NCBI GenBank assembly: GCA_003640645.1
Contig: QGHH01000008.1
Span: forward strand, 62,001-126,000
Source: Fredinandcohnia aciditolerans
Lineage (GTDB): Bacteria; Bacillota; Bacilli; Bacillales; Bacillaceae_L
DNA: 64,000 nucleotides
Reading direction: 5' to 3'
In this document: in pieces, positions 52,441-59,497 of the stretch
Layout of the letters: each line of letters opens with the position of its first letter
How positions within the stretch are numbered: the first letter of the stretch is position 1
Notes under the pieces: model-generated
Seen by the model: only the letters and a program-made list of their open reading frames with translations
Database searches by the model: none
Told to the model about the DNA's origin: nothing
Program-made: the position numbers and the translations under genes

Positions 52441-53538
52441 ATGGCTGAATTAGTATTAGACCATATTTACAAAGTATATGATAATAAAGTAACAGCAGTA
52501 GAAGATTTTAATCTTCATATTCAAGATAAAGAATTCATCGTATTCGTAGGTCCATCTGGTTGTGGTAAATCTACAACTTTACGTATGATTGCAGGATTAG
52601 AAGAAATTTCCCAAGGTGATTTCTTCATTGATGATAAACGTGTGAATGATGTTGCTCCGAAAGACCGTGACATCGCGATGGTATTCCAAAACTATGCATT
52701 ATATCCACATATGAGTGTATATGATAACATGGCTTTCGGATTAAAGCTTCGTAAGTTCCCTAAAGACGAAATTGATCGTCGTGTGAAAGAAGCAGCAAAA
52801 ATTCTTGGACTAGAAGAATACTTAACTCGTAAGCCAAAAGCTTTATCAGGTGGTCAACGTCAGCGTGTTGCGTTAGGCCGTGCGATTGTTCGTGACGCAA
52901 AGGTATTCTTAATGGATGAACCTTTATCAAACCTTGATGCAAAACTTCGTGTACAAATGCGTGCTGAAATTTCGAAACTTCACCAACGTCTGCAAACAAC
53001 TACTATTTACGTAACGCATGACCAAACTGAAGCGATGACAATGGCTACTCGTCTTGTTGTTATGAAAGATGGTATTATTCAACAAGTCGGTGCACCAAAA
53101 GATGTTTATGATAACCCTGAAAATGTATTCGTTGCTGGTTTCATTGGATCCCCTGCGATGAACTTCTTCCCAGGTACTTTAAAAGATGGTACATTTACAA
53201 TCGGCAATGTAAATATTGCTGTACCTGAAGGTAAAATGAAAGTTCTTCGTGAGCAAGGCTATGTAAACAAAGACATCATCCTAGGAATTCGTCCTGAGGA
53301 CATCCATGATGAGCCTGTATTCATCGAGTCTTCTCAAGGATCTAAAATTAATGCACTTATTGAAGTATCTGAATTAACTGGTGCAGAAACAATGCTTTAT
53401 TCACAACTGGGGAATACGGATTTCGTTGCACGTGTAGATTCTCGTACACAAGCAAAACCAGGTGAAACAATTGAACTTGCATTTGATATGAACAAATGCC
53501 ATTTCTTCGATGCTGAGTCAGAAAAAAGAATTCGCTAA
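52441..53538 (+). CDS. msmX: multiple-sugar ABC importer ATPase MsmX
   Basis: A 365-residue ATPase: Walker A GPSGCGKST (37-45), signature LSGGQ (135-139), Walker B VFLMDEP (155-161), then a C-terminal MalK-type regulatory OB domain. Codon use is smoother than that of its neighbours, as in highly expressed genes. MsmX energises several sugar importers in bacilli, including arabinan, galactan and pectin systems. The LplB/LplC-type permeases at 3.5-5.4 kb have no ATPase of their own and are likely clients. Confidence 0.95.
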   Translation: MAELVLDHIYKVYDNKVTAVEDFNLHIQDKEFIVFVGPSGCGKSTTLRMIAGLEEISQGDFFIDDKRVNDVAPKDRDIAMVFQNYALYPHMSVYDNMAFGLKLRKFPKDEIDRRVKEAAKILGLEEYLTRKPKALSGGQRQRVALGRAIVRDAKVFLMDEPLSNLDAKLRVQMRAEISKLHQRLQTTTIYVTHDQTEAMTMATRLVVMKDGIIQQVGAPKDVYDNPENVFVAGFIGSPAMNFFPGTLKDGTFTIGNVNIAVPEGKMKVLREQGYVNKDIILGIRPEDIHDEPVFIESSQGSKINALIEVSELTGAETMLYSQLGNTDFVARVDSRTQAKPGETIELAFDMNKCHFFDAESEKRIR

Positions 53539-53550
53539 CCTGAAAATAGA

Positions 53551-53577
53551 AAGTCGCCCACTTGGGCGACTTTTTTA
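53551..53577 (+). terminator. intrinsic terminator of msmX
   Basis: AAGTCGCCC pairs perfectly with GGGCGACTT around ACTT and is followed by T residues. Confidence 0.92.
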
Positions 53578-53593
53578 CATTCATGTAGATTTG

Positions 53594-53836
53594 CTATTCT
53601 TTAATTAGGATTGTTTCTTGGTTGTTACAGTTTGGACAATAAAACAAATGAGCACATTCATTATTTTGTAAAGTTGTCTCTATCCCATCTATTTTCTTCA
53701 TGGAATCTATCTGCATATAAGCACTGTAGGGACCAAAATAATCAATAATACGTCCTGAATCCTCCAAGAAATTCCCACATTGTGTACATGAGAAGCTAGC
53801 ATTGTTAAAGCCATTACATAATGGACAAATTGGCAT
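53594..53836 (-). CDS. small zinc-ribbon-like protein (80 aa)
   Basis: An 80-residue protein with three CxxC pairs: CPLC (4-7), CTQC (17-20) and CPNC near residue 68-71, suggesting one or two zinc sites. No other motif is seen and the function is unknown. ATG 53836 is preceded by AGGAGAG. It converges with msmX. Confidence 0.75.
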   Translation of the reverse strand: MPICPLCNGFNNASFSCTQCGNFLEDSGRIIDYFGPYSAYMQIDSMKKIDGIETTLQNNECAHLFYCPNCNNQETILIKE

Positions 53837-53937
53837 GGTCTTCTCTCCTATATTCTTAATTACTTACAGATAGTTTTTGACGAAACAATACTGTTATGCT
53901 TTCTTTTTCATAGGAATTATTTGGTAGATAAATTCTC

Positions 53938-53966
53938 GAATATATTCTTCTCTTCGTCACATAATA
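53938..53966 (+). promoter_or_regulatory. SigG-type promoter of the SASP gene
   Basis: GAATA (53938-53942), 17 bases, then CATAATA (53960-53966) fits the forespore SigG pattern GMATA-N17/18-CATNNTA. Transcription should start near 53973, giving a leader of about 150 bases before the SASP start. Confidence 0.75.
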
Positions 53967-54033
53967 CTTAGTACAAACACAGCAACAGCAACTCACCAAG
54001 CAACACCGAAACATCTTTAAACAGTTTTTACTC

Positions 54034-54093
54034 GGGTTAGCCTAGAGGCTAAGGAAACCCTTATATCTGGTGCAATTCCGGAGTAACCCACCA
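54034..54093 (+). ncRNA. cloverleaf-like structured element in the SASP mRNA leader
   Basis: GGGTTA (54034-54039) pairs perfectly with TAACCC (54084-54089). Inside are three hairpins: AGCC/GGCT around TAGA, AAGG/CCTT around AAAC, and TCTGG/CCGGA around the 7-base loop TGCAATT. The closing arm is followed by ACCA, so the layout resembles a shrunken tRNA of 60 bases, lacking room for normal D and anticodon arms. GGTGCAATTCCGGAG also recalls part of a cobalamin riboswitch core, but other required parts are missing. It ends about 20 bases before the AAGGAG of the SASP gene. Unrecognised. Confidence 0.5.
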
Positions 54094-54125
54094 AATAAAA
54101 ATCAGTTTAAGGAGATGAAGGAAAA

Positions 54126-54335
54126 ATGGCAAACAACAATAGCAACAACAGTAACCAATTATTAGTACCAGGTGCAGAACAAGCTATCGACCAAATGAAG
54201 TATGAAATTGCTCAAGAATTTGGTGTTAACTTAGGTGCTGACACTACATCTCGCGCAAACGGATCAGTTGGTGGAGAAATTACAAAACGTTTAGTATCTT
54301 TCGCTCAACAATCTATGAGTGGTCGTCAAGGTTAA
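54126..54335 (+). CDS. sspB: alpha/beta-type small acid-soluble spore protein
   Basis: A 69-residue SASP with the usual blocks: [20 protein letters not shown] (GPR cleavage region), [20 protein letters not shown] and [12 protein letters not shown]. SASPs coat forespore DNA and supply amino acids at germination. The position between yheE and yheH equals that of B. subtilis sspB. AAGGAG precedes ATG 54126. A SigG promoter and structured leader lie upstream. Confidence 0.93.
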   Translation: MANNNSNNSNQLLVPGAEQAIDQMKYEIAQEFGVNLGADTTSRANGSVGGEITKRLVSFAQQSMSGRQG

Positions 54336-54358
54336 TAAAAAATTAAATATTATGGCTT

Positions 54359-54393
54359 AAGAGGCACCCTTTAAGGGTGTCTCTTGTTTTTTT
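54359..54393 (+). terminator. intrinsic terminator of the SASP gene
   Basis: AAGAGGCACCC pairs with GGGTGTCTCTT (one G/T pair) and is followed by seven T. Confidence 0.88.
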
Positions 54394-54480
54394 ATAAGGT
54401 TTCCAACTATTGACTTGATTTATTAAATATTGTTGTTGAGATACTAAGCAAGAAGATATTATTTTTAGGAGGAATTCGCT

Positions 54481-54699
54481 TTGAAGGATAACGTACAAAA
54501 CAATACGAATGAACTAGCTGCAAGACATTATCAACCAGAAGATTACGGTAAGAATGATCAATTATCACAAGGATTAGCTACAACACATGAACAGGTAAGT
54601 GATTCTTATATGGAAGGCGAGATTACAGCCCCTTACAATAGCACAAATGAAAAAAAGGCTGAATCATCAAATGAAGGCTATCAGGATTACTACTCATAA
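54481..54699 (+). CDS. YozQ-like (DUF4025) small protein (72 aa)
   Basis: A 72-residue hydrophilic protein from TTG 54481, with AGGAGG eight bases upstream. The stretch YQPEDYGKNDQLSQGLATTH followed by EQVSDSYMEGEI matches the DUF4025/YozQ family of bacilli, function unknown. The tail is rich in Asn, Ser and Glu and ends YQDYYS. Confidence 0.78.
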   Translation: MKDNVQNNTNELAARHYQPEDYGKNDQLSQGLATTHEQVSDSYMEGEITAPYNSTNEKKAESSNEGYQDYYS

Positions 54700-54730
54700 G
54701 ACTAGAAATCCCTATTAGGAGAGATCCGCA

Positions 54731-55120
54731 TTGAGTGAAGTAAATCAAATTATTCGAGATATAACAACAAAGGCTAAAGATACATTGACAACAACATCAC
54801 AAATGGTAAAAGAAAAAATAAACACTGTACTGAATCGGCCAATGTCAACGATAGATGAACTTGCCAAGTATATTTCGACGCACCCGGACACCCGTTTTGA
54901 TGTCAAAGAATTTCTTGGATTCCAGTATCATTTTTATCATCTAGAAATTGCAGATACTACCTTTTATCTAGAGACAAAAGGTAATCATGGCGACTACATT
55001 CTTGACCTTGCCGTGACTTCACCTGAAGGTACACTTTTTGAATATCACTCGTTTGAGAAGAAATATGGCGTTGATGACAAAGTCCCCATCCCACAGACTG
55101 TGGCTAGTATTATCCAGTAA
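54731..55120 (+). CDS. conserved hypothetical protein (129 aa)
   Basis: A 129-residue protein from TTG 54731, preceded by TAGGAGAG. The first 35 residues form an amphipathic helix rich in Thr and Lys; the rest looks like an alpha/beta domain (YHFYHLEIADTTFYLETKG). No family recognised. It lies 32 bases after the YozQ-like gene, probably co-transcribed. Confidence 0.7.
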   Translation: MSEVNQIIRDITTKAKDTLTTTSQMVKEKINTVLNRPMSTIDELAKYISTHPDTRFDVKEFLGFQYHFYHLEIADTTFYLETKGNHGDYILDLAVTSPEGTLFEYHSFEKKYGVDDKVPIPQTVASIIQ

Positions 55121-55128
55121 AGTACTAA

Positions 55129-55178
55129 GGGACGGTTCTACGGGTTTCCACTTTTATGAAAACCAAAAGAACCGTCCC
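55129..55178. repeat. REP-like hairpin repeat
   Basis: GGGACGGTTCT (55129-55139) and AGAACCGTCCC (55168-55178) are perfect inverted arms with a second inner pair GGTTT/AAACC. Elements with this end sequence are common between genes of bacilli and clostridia. It sits between two convergent genes and could also act as a terminator. Confidence 0.7.
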
Positions 55179-55187
55179 CTGAATATG

Positions 55188-56456
55188 TTAATTTTCGATA
55201 TCTAATATAGGTTGATTTACTTCTACGAAAGCCTTTCTAATCCTGCGGTTTTCAACCTCAGTAACTTTTATTGTGAGATGCAAATAGTCAAACGTATCTC
55301 CGACAACTGGAATTTTTTCAAATGATTCAAAAATCCAACCACCTACTGAATAGTGTGAGCTTTCAGGTTCCTCAATTCCAATGATATCGGAAAAATCGTC
55401 AAGTGGCATATCTGCATTTATTTCATAAGTTTTTTCATCTATTTGTGTAAAATATTTAATCTTTTCATCATGTTCATCCCAAATTTCTCCAACAATTTCC
55501 TCTATAATGTCCTCTAGCGTAATTAAACCTGAGGTACCACCAAATTCATCCACAACAATTGCTAGATGTGTTTTACTCTTTTGAAGTTCAGGTAGTAGTG
55601 TAGAAATTTTCATCGATTCAACGACAAAGAATGGTTTGCGAATAATTGAACGGATATTAATGTTCTTTTGTTGAACAAGAAGACTTAAAAATTCACGTTC
55701 TGATAAAATTCCAATTATATTATCGATGTTGTCCTCATAAACCGGTACACGTGAAAAGCGTTCTTCTAAAAACATATCTCTAATATTTTCTATCGAATCA
55801 TTGACTTCAACCGCAATCATGTCAATGCGGGGTGTCAATATTTCTCCCACTAAAATATCATTAAAGTCGAGTGATCGATGCACTAATTCTTTTTCTTTAT
55901 TGTCAATAACTCCTTCTTCCTCACTTAAATCAACCATTACTTTGATTTCTTCTTCTGTAAAGGACGGAGTCTCATTATTACTTTTGATGAGTTTAGCAGC
56001 CAGTGCTTTTAATAGTCCAAATAGATATGTAATTGGTGTTAGAATCTTCATTAATGTAAATAATATACCGGAGACTCTTAATGAGAAGCTTTCCGCATTT
56101 TCTTTTGCAAATGATTTTGGAAGAACCTCCCCAAATATTAAAATAAGTAATGTCATCACAAATGTACTGATAACAAGTCCCGTATTCCCACCAAAGAGAT
56201 CGGTTGCTACTTTTGAGGCGATTGATGCAGCAGCAATATTTACGATATTATTTCCAACTAAAATTGTTGAAAGGGCGTTATCAAAGTTCTCCGTAATAAA
56301 AAATGCTTTCTTACTCCCGCGTCGCTTTTCATCCACATAATTCTTCAGTCTTATTCGATTAACACTTGAATAAGCCGTTTCACTTGCTGAGAAAAACGCT
56401 GATAACATGATAAGAATGAGTAACAAAATAATGGTACTCAGTGGCAAATCGTCCAC
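55188..56456 (-). CDS. CNNM/CorC family membrane protein (HlyC/CorC, MpfA-like)
   Basis: A 422-residue protein: DUF21 membrane domain (1-about 180, with SAFFSASETAYSSVNR), a CBS pair (about 205-330, LTPRIDMIAVE and VVDEFGGTSGLITLEDI) and a CorC_HlyC C-terminal domain. The family exports magnesium or otherwise resists metal stress; MpfA of B. subtilis is an example. The GTG start at 56456 is the only in-frame choice, with AGGAG 13 bases upstream, a long spacer. Confidence 0.92.
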   Translation of the reverse strand: MDDLPLSTIILLLILIMLSAFFSASETAYSSVNRIRLKNYVDEKRRGSKKAFFITENFDNALSTILVGNNIVNIAAASIASKVATDLFGGNTGLVISTFVMTLLILIFGEVLPKSFAKENAESFSLRVSGILFTLMKILTPITYLFGLLKALAAKLIKSNNETPSFTEEEIKVMVDLSEEEGVIDNKEKELVHRSLDFNDILVGEILTPRIDMIAVEVNDSIENIRDMFLEERFSRVPVYEDNIDNIIGILSEREFLSLLVQQKNINIRSIIRKPFFVVESMKISTLLPELQKSKTHLAIVVDEFGGTSGLITLEDIIEEIVGEIWDEHDEKIKYFTQIDEKTYEINADMPLDDFSDIIGIEEPESSHYSVGGWIFESFEKIPVVGDTFDYLHLTIKVTEVENRRIRKAFVEVNQPILDIEN

Positions 56457-56614
56457 GTAATTTTCACACTCCTAATTGTAATTACCTCTGTATTTGTTTA
56501 AGATAAAACAAAGGTATTAGTTAAATGATAATACAAATTCTTCCGGTTATTTTTATAATAGCAAACATTCTTTTATATGGGAATCATTATATCTAATCAA
56601 ATACGTGGAGGCTC

Positions 56615-56711
56615 TAACTTTATTCAGTCTGGTTTAAACACTCAACTGATTTGTTAAGTTTTTTGCATTAATACCTTCCAATATAGGTAGGAGTTTAACT
56701 GAATAGAGTTA
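56615..56711. repeat. TIR-type intergenic repeat, copy 3
   Basis: TAACTTTATTCAGT (56615-56628) and ACTGAATAGAGTTA (56698-56711) are inverted ends with one mismatch, preceded by GGAGGCTC as in copy 1 (AAGGCTC) and copy 2 (GAGGCT). It ends four bases before the Fnr box. Confidence 0.5.
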
Positions 56712-56714
56712 AGT

Positions 56715-56757
56715 TGTGATTCAAATCACACCATCATGTTTTTAGTATTGATATAGT
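56715..56757 (+). promoter_or_regulatory. Fnr box and -10 element of the globin gene
   Basis: TGTGATTCAAATCACA (56715-56730) is a full Fnr/Crp-type palindrome, TGTGA-N6-TCACA. TATAGT at 56752-56757 implies a start near 56764, which puts the palindrome centre at -41.5, the class II activator position. No good -35 is present, as expected for an activator-dependent promoter. Confidence 0.75.
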
Positions 56758-56789
56758 ACTAATAATGAAAAATTAGCGGCGGTGATAAT

Positions 56790-57173
56790 ATGGACTTCAA
56801 ACTTAATACATTATATGAAGAGATTGGTGGGGCAGAAGCCATTCATGATTTAGTCAATGCATTTTATCCAAAGGTTTATGCAGATCCAGATTTAGCTCCT
56901 TTATTCGAAGGGGATATTGAAGAAATTAAACGTAAGCAATATATGTTCTTAACCCAGTTTCTAGGTGGACCAACATTGTATAGTAATGAATTTGGACCTC
57001 CAGCCATGAGATATCGTCATATGCCTTTTGAAATCACACCAACTCGAGCAAAAGCTTGGCTACGTTGCATGAAAGAGGCATTCGAGGAAACGGAACTTAC
57101 TGGTGAGCTAGCAGATGCCTTTTATGCTAGACTTCAACAAGTAGCGGGCATTATGATAAATACACCAGACTAA
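56790..57173 (+). CDS. group II truncated haemoglobin
   Basis: A 127-residue 2/2 globin. RYRHMPFEI places the proximal His at 77; Trp90 (RAKAWLRCM) is the group II G8 hallmark; FYPKVY near 25-30 supplies the distal Tyr region. It binds oxygen and may handle NO or peroxide; B. subtilis YjbI is the model. The Fnr-type promoter argues for expression at low oxygen. Start ATG 56790 follows GGCGGTGA. Confidence 0.93.
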   Translation: MDFKLNTLYEEIGGAEAIHDLVNAFYPKVYADPDLAPLFEGDIEEIKRKQYMFLTQFLGGPTLYSNEFGPPAMRYRHMPFEITPTRAKAWLRCMKEAFEETELTGELADAFYARLQQVAGIMINTPD

Positions 57174-57183
57174 AAAGAAAAAT

Positions 57184-57245
57184 GGAAGGCGCGCGGCTTT
57201 AGGCAAGAAGCTTAAGTCAAGTGCTGACATATGGTGCCCTTTTAC
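57184..57245 (+). repeat. dispersed intergenic repeat, copy E (truncated)
   Basis: GGAAGGCGCGCGGC, GCAAGAAGCTTAAGTC, AAGTGCTGACATATGGTGCC follows the first half of copy D (GGCGCCCGC, CATAAGTCGAGCGCTGACAG) and then stops at the globin terminator. Confidence 0.55.
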
Positions 57246-57254
57246 TTTCCGAAC

Positions 57255-57287
57255 AAAAAAATCCACGAAAATCGTGGATTTTTTTAT
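57255..57287. terminator. bidirectional terminator between the globin and the 27-aa gene
   Basis: AAAAATCCACGA pairs perfectly with TCGTGGATTTTT around three bases, with A and T runs on both sides; the T run overlaps the stop of the minus-strand micro-gene. Confidence 0.88.
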
Positions 57288-57367
57288 GATTCAATCAATA
57301 TTGCACCGATAAAGAATACTAAAACTAATGCTGCAGCAATATTAAATGTAATTGATAATTCTTCCAC
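57284..57367 (-). CDS. single-helix membrane micro-protein (27 aa)
   Basis: A frame from GTG 57367 to TAA 57284 encodes 27 residues: short acidic start MEELS, one hydrophobic helix (about 6-25) and Glu-Ser end. GGGGGAG five bases upstream and a terminator at the stop support it. A perfect 9-bp hairpin TTAGATGAT/ATCATCTAA lies upstream at 57388-57413. I do not recognise the family. Confidence 0.65.
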   Translation of the reverse strand: MEELSITFNIAAALVLVFFIGAILIES

Positions 57368-57481
57368 ATTGACTCCCCCATTATCTTTAGATGATTTTAT
57401 AGTATCATCTAATGTGGAAAAATCAGGCTTATTTTATGGCGGATTCTTGTCAAAGGAATGAACATTTTCTGACTCCTCTTC

Positions 57482-59497
57482 TTAGCCAGCGATTGAATTT
57501 TTACCTTGCTGCAGTTGATACATTTGATAGTACTTCCCTTTCCTTTGCATCAGTTCGTCATGGTTTCCTCGCTCGACGATTTGTCCTCGGTCAAGAACGA
57601 GAATTTGATCCGCATTTTTTATAGTCGATAAACGATGAGCAATAATGAAGGTTGTTCGTCCCTTCTTTAATACCTCTAACGCATCTTGGATAATTGCCTC
57701 TGTTTCTGTATCAATACTTGCCGTGGCTTCATCAAGAATGAGGATTGAAGGGTCGAAGGCAAGTGCTCGTGCGAAGGAAATAAGCTGTCTTTGTCCTGAT
57801 GACAATGTACTTCCTTTCTCGATCACAGGCTCATCGTATCCTTTTGGCAGGCTTTTCAGCAGTTGGTCTGCCCCAACATCCTTCAATGCCTTTTCAACCT
57901 TTTCTCTTGATATTGAAGGGTCGTCTAGACTCACATTCGTTGCAATGGTACCAGTAAAAAGGTAAGGATCCTGCAATACAATTCCCATGTGTTTACGCAG
58001 TTGCTGTTTCGGAATATCATTTATATTTTTCCCGTCAATCAATATTTGTCCTTCCTTTATATCATAAAAACGGAACAGTAAATTCATGATTGAACTCTTT
58101 CCAGAACCCGTATGACCAACAAGCGCTACGGTCTCACCTTGCATTGCTTCAAAGGAAATATCTTTTAGAACATATTCCCCTTCTTTGTAACCAAAGTTAA
58201 CATGATTAAACTCAACATTTCCTTTGTAACGAGGTAGTTTCTCCTCATTTACATCGACACCTTCTAAGTCGAGAAGCGTAAAGACCCGTTCACCCGCTAC
58301 TAATGATTGTTCTAAAATCGCCAATTGGTTGACCATACCAGTAATTGGCTGAAAGAGTCGATTCAAATAGTCAACAAAAGCATATAAGACACCTAAAGAA
58401 ATAACGCTGTTTGCAGACAAGGATGCTCCTCCAAAATACCAGATTAATGCTACGAATGATACATTTCGGAGAACCCCAACAAGGTTGAAAGAAGTTAAAG
58501 CGTTTAAACTTAGTAGCTTATTTTGATAAGAAAAATGTTTCTCATTAAGCTCTTCAAATTCCTTTCGGGATTCTTCTTGTCTCTTAAAGGCCTGGATAAT
58601 AGTCATCCCTTGAATGGACTCGTTGATCATTCCATTGATTTCACTTAACAGTGAGCGAATCCTATGATTATACTTTGAAGCGTATATCCGGTATACCTTA
58701 ATCCAAATAACTAAGATTGGAACAAGGATTAAGCAAATTAGAGCAAGCTTTACCTCTAATAAAAATAACGCGATAAATATCCCAGTGATGTATATAATAC
58801 TTGAGAAAAAATTAGCTAAAACTGTTACATATAGTTCTCGGATTGCTTCCGTATCATTGGTGATTCTTGAAACCACTTTACCAGCTGGCAAATTATCAAA
58901 ATACTGTATCGGCAACCGCTGTATATGAGCAAATACATCCTGGCGCATCTTTTGAATAATACGATTTGAGGATGTTTGCAATAAAAAGCGTTGCCCAAAG
59001 TGAAAAATGGATGCAACTACTAAGAGACCAAAATAGGCCACAATTAATTTAATGAGCTTTGGAATCTCAGGTCGATAAAAAGCGAGCAACTCATCAACGG
59101 ATAATTTTGATGCAGGGTATATGAGTGTTTCACCATTTCTACTAATTTCAAGATTTCCATTTTTCACAGTTCGTTCCCCATCAAATTCGATTGTCCCATC
59201 CACAAAATAATAAGAGCGGCCAACCTGTAAAATACGGGATTCGTCACCCTTATCCTCACCCGCTAAGAAATTATCAGAACGCTTATACCAAGTATTGTTG
59301 TATTCTACAGCATCCATACTTTCAGTCGTTACATACCATTTATTCTCGATTCCTAAAATATGGTCATCAATCATAGTCTTTGCAATGAATGGACCCGTTA
59401 ATTCAGCTGCAACTGCGAGCGACAGCATTATTAGCGCTGAAATAATCATTTTCTTATAAAGGAGTGCATAAGATACGAGACGTTTTCCTACGTTCAT
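57482..59497 (-). CDS. bmrD: heterodimeric multidrug ABC exporter subunit BmrD (YheH)
   Basis: A 671-residue ABC exporter half: six membrane helices, then an ATPase with Walker A GHTGSGKSS, signature LSSGQRQ and Walker B LILDEAT, the catalytic Glu intact. An extra extracytoplasmic stretch (about 48-135) between helices 1 and 2 is typical of BmrD/YheH. It pairs with the next gene product, whose ATP site is degenerate. The start overlaps the previous stop as ATGA. Confidence 0.95.
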   Translation of the reverse strand: MNVGKRLVSYALLYKKMIISALIMLSLAVAAELTGPFIAKTMIDDHILGIENKWYVTTESMDAVEYNNTWYKRSDNFLAGEDKGDESRILQVGRSYYFVDGTIEFDGERTVKNGNLEISRNGETLIYPASKLSVDELLAFYRPEIPKLIKLIVAYFGLLVVASIFHFGQRFLLQTSSNRIIQKMRQDVFAHIQRLPIQYFDNLPAGKVVSRITNDTEAIRELYVTVLANFFSSIIYITGIFIALFLLEVKLALICLILVPILVIWIKVYRIYASKYNHRIRSLLSEINGMINESIQGMTIIQAFKRQEESRKEFEELNEKHFSYQNKLLSLNALTSFNLVGVLRNVSFVALIWYFGGASLSANSVISLGVLYAFVDYLNRLFQPITGMVNQLAILEQSLVAGERVFTLLDLEGVDVNEEKLPRYKGNVEFNHVNFGYKEGEYVLKDISFEAMQGETVALVGHTGSGKSSIMNLLFRFYDIKEGQILIDGKNINDIPKQQLRKHMGIVLQDPYLFTGTIATNVSLDDPSISREKVEKALKDVGADQLLKSLPKGYDEPVIEKGSTLSSGQRQLISFARALAFDPSILILDEATASIDTETEAIIQDALEVLKKGRTTFIIAHRLSTIKNADQILVLDRGQIVERGNHDELMQRKGKYYQMYQLQQGKNSIAG

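Larger units (their letters stand above)
56457..56789. other. 333-base region upstream of the globin gene
   Basis: No gene is seen. It holds a TIR-type repeat (56615-56711), an Fnr palindrome (56715-56730), a -10 element TATAGT (56752-56757) and the globin RBS GGCGGTGA. Confidence 0.75.

Noticed and set aside
54034-54093. True tRNA gene or cobalamin riboswitch
   Set aside because: Only 60 bases, with no room for D and anticodon arms. For a cobalamin riboswitch the GGTGCAATTCCGGAG match lacks the conserved CCCGC-ACTGTAA part and a kissing-loop domain, and a SASP gene is an unlikely target.
55801-56340. 179-codon open frame opposite the CorC-family gene
   Set aside because: It is antisense to clear DUF21/CBS coding sequence, has no RBS and no recognisable protein.
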